From assembly GCA_964604875.1 (NCBI GenBank), contig CAZSAC010000022.1:1-25043 (forward strand): a DNA stretch of 25,043 nucleotides. Direction: 5' to 3'. Made by a program: the position numbers and the translations under genes. The notes below the pieces were generated by a model. It was not told the origin of the DNA, did no database searches, and was given only the letters and a program-made list of their open reading frames with translations. Shown here one piece after another: positions 14,787 to 21,824 of the stretch. The stretch comes from JAVVSR01 sp964604875. Its GTDB lineage: Bacteria > Bacillota > Clostridia > Christensenellales > CAG-917. Positions within the stretch are counted from its first letter, which is position 1. Every line of letters starts with the position of its first letter.

Positions 14787-15263
14787 ATGGCTTTTTCTCA
14801 TATCGATAACGACGGAAATGCAAGAATGGTTGACGTTGACGATAAACCTATAACAAGCAGAAAAGCAATCGCAAAATGCGACGTTATCCTAAAACCCGAA
14901 ACTGTAAATTTGATTTTAGACGACGCTATCGCCAAAGGCAATGTTTTGACTACGGCGAAAATAGCGGGTATTCAAGCGGCAAAAAAAACCGCCGAGCTTA
15001 TCCCTATGTGCCACAATATCTTTCTTTCAGATGTGGATTTGTCCTTTGAGGTGGGCGTAAACAGTATTTCCATTTCGGCAACAGCAATCGCCTCGGCAAA
15101 AACAGGCGTCGAAATGGAAGCCCTCACCGCTGCGTCTGTGGCGGCGTTGACTATATACGATATGTGCAAGGCGGTGGATAAATTGATTGTTATATCAAAC
15201 TTAAGGCTTATTGAAAAAACAGGCGGTAAATCAGGGAGGTTTTTAAGGAGCGAAAATGAATAA
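14787..15263 (+). CDS. moaC: Cyclic pyranopterin monophosphate synthase
   Basis: MoaC converts the MoaA product 3',8-cH2GTP to cyclic pyranopterin monophosphate in the cytoplasm. The 158-residue protein starts MAFSHIDNDGNARMVDV, a typical MoaC beginning. It has KIAGIQAAKKTAELIPMCHN (substrate-binding Lys, Cys and His), GVEMEALTAASVAALTIYDMCKA (active-site Glu and Asp) and KTGGKSG (catalytic Lys). All expected catalytic residues are visible. It overlaps the next gene by eight bases. Confidence 0.96.
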   Translation: MAFSHIDNDGNARMVDVDDKPITSRKAIAKCDVILKPETVNLILDDAIAKGNVLTTAKIAGIQAAKKTAELIPMCHNIFLSDVDLSFEVGVNSISISATAIASAKTGVEMEALTAASVAALTIYDMCKAVDKLIVISNLRLIEKTGGKSGRFLRSENE

Positions 15264-15708
15264 AAAAGGGATTGTTTTATCTGTAAACGTAAGCGAAAAA
15301 AAGGGCACCGTTAAGCACTCGGTTGAAAAGATAAATTTGATTGCCGACTTTGGTATTGAGGGCGACAGCCACGCCGAGCAAGGTATCATTCGGCAAGTCA
15401 GTCTTTTGGGACAAGAAAGCGTTGACAAAATGGCTGCGTTAAACATTGAAGGTTTATGCTTTGGAAAATTTGCCGAAAATATAACCACGAAAGGGTTAAT
15501 TCTTTATGAAATCCCCGTGGGTACAAAACTTAAAATTGGAAAATCCCTTTGTGTTGTTTCGCAAATCGGAAAAAAGTGCCACGCGGCAGACGGTTGCGAA
15601 ATAGCCCGTCTTGTGGGAACGTGCGTTATGCCCAAGGAGGGCATTTTTGTAAAGGTTTTATCGGGTGGCGAAGTGACCGCGGGCGATTCAATCGAAATTG
15701 TAGACTAA
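15256..15708 (+). CDS. MOSC domain protein
   Basis: A 150-residue stand-alone MOSC (Moco sulfurase C-terminal) domain protein. It shows the fold's usual landmarks: GIVLSVNVSEKKGT at the start, FGIEGDSHA, RQVSLLG, a conserved-type FAENITTKGL, and KKCHAADGCEI with two Cys, one of which sits where MOSC proteins carry their sulfur-handling Cys. It ends in GIFVKVLSGGEVTAGDSIEI. Such small MOSC proteins are common in clostridial Moco operons. They are thought to bind the cofactor or to deliver sulfur, but their exact reaction is not established. An AAGGAG site before the ATG lies within moaC. Confidence 0.9.
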   Translation: MNKKGIVLSVNVSEKKGTVKHSVEKINLIADFGIEGDSHAEQGIIRQVSLLGQESVDKMAALNIEGLCFGKFAENITTKGLILYEIPVGTKLKIGKSLCVVSQIGKKCHAADGCEIARLVGTCVMPKEGIFVKVLSGGEVTAGDSIEIVD

Positions 15709-15709
15709 T

Positions 15710-16327
15710 ATGGAAAAAAACAAAAAAGGTGTTTCCTCAAAAACTGTAGCGTGGTTTGCAATTTTTTTAGCGCTAGTCATTTTGTTGCAGTCGTTGGGAA
15801 GCTATATAAAAATCGGGGCTACGTCTATTAGTCTTGTTCTTATTCCGATAGTTTTAGGAGGCGCGCTGTTAGGGATAACGGCAGGCGCATTTTTAGGGTT
15901 TGTTTTCGGATTGATTACGTTGATAGCGGGGCTATCGGGGGCGGATTTTTTTACGATGACGCTTTTGGAATATAATCCCCTCATAACAACTCTGATATGT
16001 CTTGGCAAAGGCACCTTAGCCGGGCTTATCCCTGCTTTTCTTTATAAAGCAATGCATGCTCGTCAAGCAAAGCTCGCCATTTTCGCGGCGTCTGCTTTAG
16101 CGCCGATTGTCAATACGGGGCTTTTTATTTTTGGCTCGCTTTTTATTATTGATACTTTAAAAGCCAATTTTATCGCAGAAGGTCAAGGGGTTTTATACTT
16201 TTTGTTTATCGGTTGCGCGGGCATAAATTTTATTGTGGAGCTATCCGTAAATTTGATTGCAGCTCCTGCGCTATTACGTCTTATAGACATCGTAAAACGC
16301 ACGTTCACCCCTTCAGACAGCATTTAA
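15710..16327 (+). CDS. ECF-type transporter substrate-binding (S) component
   Basis: A 205-residue integral membrane protein with about six hydrophobic segments. It matches the look of energy-coupling-factor S components: a helix near 15-30, then SISLVLIPIVLGGALLGITAGAFLGFVFGLI (the small-residue-rich helices that meet the T subunit), LICLGKGTLAGLIPAFLY, a third block around 120-150 and a last one around 165-190. The substrate cannot be read from the sequence. Being the last gene of a Moco/tungsten operon points to a pterin, a cofactor precursor or a related small molecule (inference). No A or T components are nearby, so it would use a shared ECF module encoded elsewhere. The ATG is one base after the previous stop. 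Confidence 0.8.
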   Translation: MEKNKKGVSSKTVAWFAIFLALVILLQSLGSYIKIGATSISLVLIPIVLGGALLGITAGAFLGFVFGLITLIAGLSGADFFTMTLLEYNPLITTLICLGKGTLAGLIPAFLYKAMHARQAKLAIFAASALAPIVNTGLFIFGSLFIIDTLKANFIAEGQGVLYFLFIGCAGINFIVELSVNLIAAPALLRLIDIVKRTFTPSDSI

Positions 16328-16352
16328 AACCGCCCAATAGGCGGTTTATTTT
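16327..16352. terminator. Shared bidirectional terminator
   Basis: AAACCGCC (16327-16334) and GGCGGTTT (16340-16347) form a perfect 8-base-pair stem with a 5-base loop. T-rich sequence on both strands ends the cofactor operon on the plus strand and the pfkB-family gene on the minus strand. The kinase stop codon lies inside the stem. Confidence 0.8.
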
Positions 16353-17299
16353 AAGCTTAAGATTTCTTCTATTGTAGGCATTGATTTTATCGCGCCTTTT
16401 TTTGTGGTCACAATAGCCGCGGCGGTATTTGCAAAAACCAACATTTCTCGCATTTGATTTTCGTTTAATACCAAACCGTTTTCAAGAATATAGTTTAGCA
16501 TACACCCGCAGAAGGTATCCCCTGCGCCTGTGGTGTCAGCGGGTTTCACACTTTTTGCGGACGCCTCTGCCCTTAAATTGTGTCTTGCGTATGCGGTTGA
16601 ACCGTCTTTTCCCTTTGTCAGACAAAGCAGTTTTATGTTTGGATATTTTTCAAAAATTTCGGCTACAGCGCTGTCATAATCGGCGCAAGACGATATAAAC
16701 TCAATCTCGTTGTCTGAAATCTTGACAACGTCGCTTTGTGACAAGCCCCACATTATTTGTGTTTTGGCATCGACTAAATCACCCCAAAGAGGCGGACGTA
16801 AATTTGGGTCAAAGGATATAATAGCCCCGCTTTGTTTTGCTAAGCCAACCGCTTTTTGGGTTGCGGTTTTGGAAGGCTTGTCAGTTAAAGATAGCGTTCC
16901 AAAATGAAATATTTTTGTATAATTTATTATGTCTTCGGGTATTTCTGTTTCTAAAAAAGCCGTATCGGCGCAACCCTTTCTATAAAAAGAAAAATCACGG
17001 TCTCCGTCAGCGGTTGTATGCACAAAAGCCAAGGTCGTATTTTTGGTTTTATCCATCAATAGGCCTTGCGTACAAATATTGCATTCTTCTAATGTCTTTT
17101 TAAGCAAGTTGCCAAAATGGTCGTCCCCAACCTTTCCGATAAACGCCGCCTTTTTATTGAGCTTGGCAAGCATCGCAAGCACGTTACAAGGCGCGCCTCC
17201 CGGATTGGCTTCAAGAAGCTCGTTCTGTTGGGCGGAATATCCGTTAAAGGTAAAATCAATTAAAAGCTCTCCAAAGGCAACGACATCGTATTTTTTCAT
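16346..17299 (-). CDS. PfkB-family sugar kinase, probably fructokinase
   Basis: This is a cytoplasmic kinase that phosphorylates a sugar with ATP. The best start is the ATG at 17299 (MKKYDVVAFGELLIDF): the GGAG site sits inside the earlier in-frame ATG at 17311, leaving 317 residues, a normal length. Ribokinase-fold motifs are FGELLIDF, NPGGAPCNVLAMLAKL (first PfkB signature region), GKVGDDHFG, ISFDPNLRPPLW and VKPADTTGAGDTFCGCML (second signature with the catalytic Asp). The N-terminal and DPNLRPPLW segments fit bacterial fructokinases, but other sugars are possible. The promoter overlaps a palindrome, which suggests control by a sugar-responsive repressor. Confidence 0.88.
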   Translation of the reverse strand: MKKYDVVAFGELLIDFTFNGYSAQQNELLEANPGGAPCNVLAMLAKLNKKAAFIGKVGDDHFGNLLKKTLEECNICTQGLLMDKTKNTTLAFVHTTADGDRDFSFYRKGCADTAFLETEIPEDIINYTKIFHFGTLSLTDKPSKTATQKAVGLAKQSGAIISFDPNLRPPLWGDLVDAKTQIMWGLSQSDVVKISDNEIEFISSCADYDSAVAEIFEKYPNIKLLCLTKGKDGSTAYARHNLRAEASAKSVKPADTTGAGDTFCGCMLNYILENGLVLNENQMREMLVFANTAAAIVTTKKGAIKSMPTIEEILSLK

Positions 17300-17317
17300 A
17301 AAACTCTCCATATAAAA

Positions 17318-17348
17318 ACATTATCGGTCAAAAAACCGATAATGTCAA
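17318..17348 (-). promoter_or_regulatory. Sugar kinase promoter overlapped by an 11-bp inverted repeat
   Basis: On the minus strand TTGACA (17343-17348), a 17-base spacer and GATAAT (17320-17325) form a promoter. The same bases hold a perfect inverted repeat: ACATTATCGGT (17318-17328) and ACCGATAATGT (17335-17345) around 6 bases. It covers most of the promoter from the -35 to the -10 box, as an operator would. As RNA it also makes a hairpin followed by UUUUUAU, so it could terminate the upstream hemolysin III transcript. Confidence 0.6.
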
Positions 17349-17366
17349 GTTTAAAATTTTGACAGT

Positions 17367-18035
17367 TTAATGATTTAATATTTGCAAATAATTTGCCATA
17401 AAATACGCAATCGTACCCAACAGCTCCAAAACGTGAAACACCGCGTGGATATACTTTACCTTAATGCCATACGATACCGCGCCTGCCAAGCAAAGCGTCA
17501 TTGCGGCAATAAACCAAGCGGTAACATTCCATTGAATATAGCTCATATTTAAAAAGTAAACGGATACGACTAAGGCTCCTGTTACGAAGTTTAGGATAAT
17601 CCCCAACGTCTTAAATTTTAATAAATCCTTAATGCAAAGCACATAGCTTAAAATAGAAATCGCATAACCGAAGGCTAACGCAACGTAATTATAAACTCTC
17701 CCCGAGGTCAGCAGAACAAGGGTTATGCCGCTGGAAATAACTAAAAAGTTTATTGCGGCGTGGTCGATTTTTCTTAAAAAGCTTTTAAGCTTAAGGTTTT
17801 TATTTACCGCGTGATAAAACGTCGACCCGCCATAAACAATGATTGCGCCCAGCGCGAATAAAACAGCGGATGCGTATTCGGCGGGAGAATCTGAAATCAA
17901 CAGCATCAAAATCAGAGCAATTATTCCAAACACTGTTCCCAACGCGTGAGATATTGTGTTCGCCCACTCCTCCCCTTTGGTATAATATCTTAGACTAAGC
18001 TTGCTATAATTTTCTTTTATTTCTTTTTCAGTCAT
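17367..18035 (-). CDS. Hemolysin III family (PAQR-type) membrane protein
   Basis: A polytopic inner-membrane protein with seven predicted helices. It shows the family's conserved metal-site motifs: EEWANTISHALG near the N-terminus, GGSTFYHAV after the second helix, the IDHAAINFL segment, and IHAVFHVLELLG near the C-terminus with two His. These polar residues resemble the zinc site of PAQR receptors and ceramidases. The bacterial proteins have been called hemolysins, but their physiological function is unclear. I start it at the ATG at 18035, behind a GGAGGG site; an adjacent GTG at 18038 is also possible. Its transcript probably ends at the hairpin at 17318-17345. Confidence 0.9.
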   Translation of the reverse strand: MTEKEIKENYSKLSLRYYTKGEEWANTISHALGTVFGIIALILMLLISDSPAEYASAVLFALGAIIVYGGSTFYHAVNKNLKLKSFLRKIDHAAINFLVISSGITLVLLTSGRVYNYVALAFGYAISILSYVLCIKDLLKFKTLGIILNFVTGALVVSVYFLNMSYIQWNVTAWFIAAMTLCLAGAVSYGIKVKYIHAVFHVLELLGTIAYFMANYLQILNH

Positions 18036-18068
18036 CACAGATGCCCTCCGACGTCTTTTTACAGTTTT

Positions 18069-18097
18069 ATATTAATAATAATCGGATAAGTTTGCAA
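18069..18097 (-). promoter_or_regulatory. Candidate promoter of the hemolysin III family gene
   Basis: TTGCAA (18092-18097), a 17-base spacer and TAATAT (18069-18074) on the minus strand, about 35 bases before the gene. Confidence 0.35.
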
Positions 18098-18208
18098 CCT
18101 ATCGATAGTGAGTTTATATCTATGAATTTTTTTATAAGGGAGAGTTATTTTCTATTGAATCTATTAAGGAAATTATTGACTCTACTGTCGGTAGAAATAC
18201 CCGATTAC

Positions 18209-18237
18209 TTGACATTTTTGGCCATATACACTATATT
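18209..18237 (+). promoter_or_regulatory. Promoter of the DNA glycosylase - pepT pair
   Basis: TTGACA (18209-18214), a 17-base spacer and TATATT (18232-18237), with the start codon only about 20 bases downstream. The interval 18039-18257 otherwise appears non-coding. Confidence 0.6.
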
Positions 18238-18257
18238 TAGCATAAACAGAGGTTAAA

Positions 18258-18740
18258 ATGGAAAAACATAATTTTCCGCCGATTTACGATAAAAATTCAA
18301 AAATTTTGATATTGGGCAGCTTTCCGTCAGTTAAATCACGGGAAACACAGTTTTATTACGCTCACCCTCAAAACCGTTTTTGGAAAGTGTTAGAACAGCT
18401 TTTTGAAGAAAAGATTTCGAATAACCCTCTGGACAAAACAATTTTTTTGCTAACACATCGTATCGCCCTTTGGGACGTGATTGCAAAATGTGATATAACA
18501 GGAAGCAGTGATAGCAGTATCCAAAACCTTGCGCCAAACGATATAAATATTATTTTGCGCTCCGCCCCGATTGCCAAAATTTTTGTCAACGGTTCTACCG
18601 CAAAAAAAATTTATGACAAGTATATCTTCCCTTCATTGGCGTACGACGCCACGGTTTTACCCTCTACCAGTCCCGCAAACGCGCGCTACACTCTTGAAGC
18701 GTTGTTGGATTCGTGGAAAATTATAAAACAATATCTGTGA
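18258..18740 (+). CDS. DNA-deoxyinosine glycosylase-like protein (UDG superfamily)
   Basis: A 160-residue repair enzyme of the uracil-DNA glycosylase superfamily, closest in appearance to the hypoxanthine-DNA glycosylase group. It should cut deaminated bases (deoxyinosine) from DNA. Motif 1 appears as LGSFPSVKSRETQFYYAHPQNRFWKVL with the conserved Asn in HPQNRFW. NPLDKTIFLLTHRIALWDVIAKC follows. The C-terminal motif is LPSTSPANARYTLEALLDSW, where the family has an S-T-S-P-A segment. The length is typical. The start follows an AGAGG-like site, and the gene is seven bases upstream of pepT. The precise base specificity is inferred from the family. Confidence 0.87.
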   Translation: MEKHNFPPIYDKNSKILILGSFPSVKSRETQFYYAHPQNRFWKVLEQLFEEKISNNPLDKTIFLLTHRIALWDVIAKCDITGSSDSSIQNLAPNDINIILRSAPIAKIFVNGSTAKKIYDKYIFPSLAYDATVLPSTSPANARYTLEALLDSWKIIKQYL

Positions 18741-18747
18741 GGTATAT

Positions 18748-19965
18748 ATGGAAAAAGTTTTAGACAAATTTTTGCGCTATGTGAAAATCGACACCGAGTC
18801 AGATGAAAACTCCGATTCTTTCCCGTCGACAGATAAACAAAAAAACTTGTCCGCTTTGTTAAAAAATGAACTTAACGCGTTGGGTATCGACGCCGTATTA
18901 GACGAATACGGCTATGTCTATGCAAAGCTGCCTGCCAACACCAAAAATGCGACTAAGCTAGGCTTTATCGCCCACGTTGACACTTCCCCCGCCGTTAGCG
19001 GAAAAGCTGTTCTGCCCAAGGTTTCACACTTCGACGGCAAAGACATTATCCTCGACAAGAGCGGTAGCGTGGTTTTATCCGAAAAGGACTATCCCGAGCT
19101 CAAATACTACTTGGGGCAAAACATTGTGACCGCCTCGGGCGACACGCTTTTGGGCGCGGACGACAAAGCAGGCGTCGCAGAAATTATGTCTGCCTTAGAA
19201 TATTTGACATTGAATCCTGACGTAAAGCACGGGGAAATTTTCGTTTGCTTTACTCCCGACGAAGAGGTTGGCAGAGGAGTGGATTTTTTTGATACCAAAA
19301 AATTCGGCGCAGATTTTGCCTATACCATCGACGGCGGACAGCTTGGGGAAATCGAATATGAAAACTTTAACGCAGCGTCTGCGGTTTTGTCGGTAACAGG
19401 GGTTTCTATCCACCCGGGCACGGCAAAAGGCAAAATGTTGAACGCAATCGAGCTTGCTATGGAATTTCATAATTGTCTGCCCAAAAATCAGCACCCCGCT
19501 TATACAGAAGGCTATGAAGGCTTCTTCTTGCTGAACGAACTTTGCGGAAGCGTGGAAAGCGCAACGGCAAAGTATATCATCCGTGACCACGACGAGAATA
19601 AATTTAAGGAAAAATGCGACCTGTTTTCCTCGATAGTAGCCAAGTTAAACAAAGCGCATTCCCGCGAAATATTTAAGGCGGAAATCAAGGAACAATATCG
19701 TAATATGAAAGAAAAGATTTTGCCACACTTCCATTTGATAGAAAACGCAAAACTGGCTATGCAAAAAAACGATATTACGCCTATAATACAGCCGATTAGG
19801 GGAGGGACAGACGGGGCAAGATTATCCTTTATAGGCATACCGTGTCCCAACTTATCTACAGGTGGGCACAATTTCCACGGACGCTATGAGTATATCCCGA
19901 CAGAAAGTATGGAGAAAATGGTAGACGTAATCTTAACTTTGATTGACACCTATTCAAATTTTTGA
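18748..19965 (+). CDS. pepT: Peptidase T (tripeptide aminopeptidase)
   Basis: A cytoplasmic dizinc M20-family exopeptidase that removes the N-terminal residue of tripeptides. The length of 405 residues matches known PepT (about 408). Metal and catalytic motifs are visible: GFIAHVDTSP (His 76, Asp 78), LLGADDKAGVAEI (Asp 138/139), FTPDEEVGRGV (Glu 172/173) and YTIDGG, GVSIHPGTAKGKM in the lid domain, and IRGGTDGARLSFIGIPCPNLSTGGHNFHGRYEY near the C-terminus with the last His ligand. A GAGG site precedes the ATG. It shares a transcript with the upstream DNA glycosylase gene, with no obvious functional link. Confidence 0.96.
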   Translation: MEKVLDKFLRYVKIDTESDENSDSFPSTDKQKNLSALLKNELNALGIDAVLDEYGYVYAKLPANTKNATKLGFIAHVDTSPAVSGKAVLPKVSHFDGKDIILDKSGSVVLSEKDYPELKYYLGQNIVTASGDTLLGADDKAGVAEIMSALEYLTLNPDVKHGEIFVCFTPDEEVGRGVDFFDTKKFGADFAYTIDGGQLGEIEYENFNAASAVLSVTGVSIHPGTAKGKMLNAIELAMEFHNCLPKNQHPAYTEGYEGFFLLNELCGSVESATAKYIIRDHDENKFKEKCDLFSSIVAKLNKAHSREIFKAEIKEQYRNMKEKILPHFHLIENAKLAMQKNDITPIIQPIRGGTDGARLSFIGIPCPNLSTGGHNFHGRYEYIPTESMEKMVDVILTLIDTYSNF

Positions 19966-19983
19966 CGTAACGAACACAAACAA

Positions 19984-20016
19984 AAATCCACCGAGATTAT
20001 CGGTGGATTTATTTTT
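19984..20016. terminator. Bidirectional terminator between pepT and the PY-motif operon
   Basis: AAATCCACCG (19984-19993) pairs perfectly with CGGTGGATTT (20001-20010) around a 7-base loop. It is followed by ATTTTTT on the plus strand and by a short T-run on the minus strand. It ends both pepT and the converging three-gene operon. Confidence 0.9.
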
Positions 20017-20031
20017 TCTTCGAGGTTGTTG

Positions 20032-21075
20032 TTACGCCGCTTCAACTTCTTCCGCGTTTTTGTTCTTTTTGTTTTTCTTTTCCTTCTTTGGTTTTTTACC
20101 CCTAAACATTACGGATATAATTAATGTCAATAAGGCTATAGCAAGAAGTCTCCACGCGCCGGAATTTGCGCCAATCGGAATACCTACAGTTACGCCACCA
20201 GCCAGTTTTGCAGGGAACCAAGCGGTACCTAAAGCCAAGAAACCAGCAACCGTGCCAAACGCAACTACGATAAACATTAAAAGTTGGCTAATCCATACTT
20301 TAAGATTTTTGCCCGAAATAAGAACAACAAGGCTAAGCAACATATTGATAACTGCAAACGCATGGCCGACCAAGAAAATTAACCAGCCGATATTGTTGCC
20401 AATTGCGCTAAAGTTTGTGCTTAACCCTCCGATGATATCGGGGAAAGCCATATTTTCCATTGTAGTTCCCATAATTTCCAAGTCAGGCTTAAATTTAAGC
20501 AGTAACGCCGGTACTAGGAAAATAAAGTTTGCCAAGAAAATCAACAACGCGCCAATACGAGAACCTTTTGCTTTAACAACGGGAGCTTCTTCTTCGCAGA
20601 TTTCATCAGCCGCAACGATTTTATCAGATTTTTTACCTTTTTTGGCAGACGGAGCAACAGTTTTATCTAAGGGTTGGTCAGACAATTCGTTAACACGTCT
20701 TTCCTGTAGCCTCTCTTTTTTGTCATATTGAAGCATAGGTTGATTCTGCGTTGCATACGGAACGAACGCAACCGGAACCACTACAGGCTGCAATTGTACT
20801 TGTCCCTTGGGAGCAATAATAGGTTGCAAACCACCTGCTACAGGTTTTAGAACCGCGCCGCCAACAACAGGGTTTTGCGCCTTAGGGGCAACATTTTGAG
20901 GAGCCTTTAAATCCACAGGCACGGAAGCGGCAAACTTATCGAACGGGTTGGACACCTGCTCAATAGGCGCTTTTGAAACCGATATATCCGATTGTGGTTT
21001 TATCGGTTGTTTTGGAGCTGAATTACTGCCATTTGGTACAGGAGTAACCTCAACCTTTTTCTTGTCTTTCTTCAT
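20032..21075 (-). CDS. Unknown membrane protein with Pro-rich cytoplasmic N-terminus and PY motif
   Basis: A 347-residue protein in two parts. Residues 1 to about 170 are low in complexity, rich in Pro, Val, Gln and Lys, and likely disordered; they contain LQPVVVPVAFVPYATQNQP (96-113). Residues 173 to about 325 form four hydrophobic segments starting with RIGALLIFLANFIFLVPALLL, followed by a strongly basic tail (RGKKPKKEKKNKKNKN) and AEEVEAA. The next gene upstream encodes a protein with the same plan and a similar first helix (RFAGFFIFLVSFVCITPF), so the two are probably paralogs. A CGGAGG site precedes the ATG. I do not recognise the family. It is the third gene of the operon. Confidence 0.85.
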   Translation of the reverse strand: MKKDKKKVEVTPVPNGSNSAPKQPIKPQSDISVSKAPIEQVSNPFDKFAASVPVDLKAPQNVAPKAQNPVVGGAVLKPVAGGLQPIIAPKGQVQLQPVVVPVAFVPYATQNQPMLQYDKKERLQERRVNELSDQPLDKTVAPSAKKGKKSDKIVAADEICEEEAPVVKAKGSRIGALLIFLANFIFLVPALLLKFKPDLEIMGTTMENMAFPDIIGGLSTNFSAIGNNIGWLIFLVGHAFAVINMLLSLVVLISGKNLKVWISQLLMFIVVAFGTVAGFLALGTAWFPAKLAGGVTVGIPIGANSGAWRLLAIALLTLIISVMFRGKKPKKEKKNKKNKNAEEVEAA

Positions 21076-21102
21076 AGATAACCTCCGAAGTTAATACTTA
21101 TA

Positions 21103-21813
21103 TTAAAACTCTGTTAACTCTAAATTTCTGACTTTCGGGCAAATCAATGTCATAATCAATGCCGAAATAAAGCTCAAAAGTCCGATTGATATATATACCA
21201 CACATTCGGGTTGAGAGAAAATCGTTGCGATTTGTGAAATTTTTGAAAATCCAAACACATACAAGCCTTGGACAACAAAAACAACCATCGCCACAAACCC
21301 GAAAAAGATATAGCCCTTCCGTTTCCCCGTGAACAAAGCCACTAAACCTTTTAATCCATTGATTGTTAACGCTAAAATGCCAACTGACGATAAATATACG
21401 GGAATAGATACAGCGTCAGGTTTATAAGCCCCGTTTTCTACAATAAGTTTCCATAAATCGCGCAGATTCAACAATCTGAAATATTTTTCCAAAGAGGCGA
21501 TAGGAAAATTCACATAGAATGACATTATAAAAGGAGTAATGCAAACAAAAGATACAAGGAATATAAAAAAGCCTGCAAATCTAGCTTTGCCTTTTTTTGC
21601 GGGTTTTGCCGCCTCGAGCGGCGCTTCCTCAATATTTGGTGAAGGTTTTTCTTCATCACTTTCAAAAGATATGTATGGAGTAATCGCAATTGGCGCAACC
21701 GTTGGCTGTATGCTTACAGCTTTGGACGGTTTTGGTATTGCGTATGGTTCAGCTATAGGCAAGGGACCATAAAAAATTTCAGCGTCGATATCTTTCTCAA
21801 AAGCCGGATTCAT
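21103..21813 (-). CDS. Unknown membrane protein, paralog of its downstream neighbour, with PY motif
   Basis: A 236-residue protein starting at the ATG at 21813, behind GGAGGGG; an in-frame GTG at 21825 lies upstream of the ribosome binding site and is not used. The N-terminal 75 residues are polar and Pro-rich, with a YGPLPIAEPYAIPKP stretch and the shared motif IQPTVAPIAITPYIS. A basic segment (KPAKKGKARF) leads into four hydrophobic helices: FAGFFIFLVSFVCITPFIMSF, a second around SVGILALTINGLKGLVALF, FFGFVAMVVFVVQGLYVF and YISIGLLSFISALIMTLIC. The protein ends in a polar tail. It begins 12 bases after the zinc-ribbon gene. The function is not known. Confidence 0.85.
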   Translation of the reverse strand: MNPAFEKDIDAEIFYGPLPIAEPYAIPKPSKAVSIQPTVAPIAITPYISFESDEEKPSPNIEEAPLEAAKPAKKGKARFAGFFIFLVSFVCITPFIMSFYVNFPIASLEKYFRLLNLRDLWKLIVENGAYKPDAVSIPVYLSSVGILALTINGLKGLVALFTGKRKGYIFFGFVAMVVFVVQGLYVFGFSKISQIATIFSQPECVVYISIGLLSFISALIMTLICPKVRNLELTEF

Positions 21814-21824
21814 TTTCCCCTCCA

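Noticed and set aside
18041..18256. 71-residue plus-strand frame before the DNA glycosylase gene
   Set aside because: No ribosome binding site, overlaps the promoters on both strands, and has no recognisable composition.
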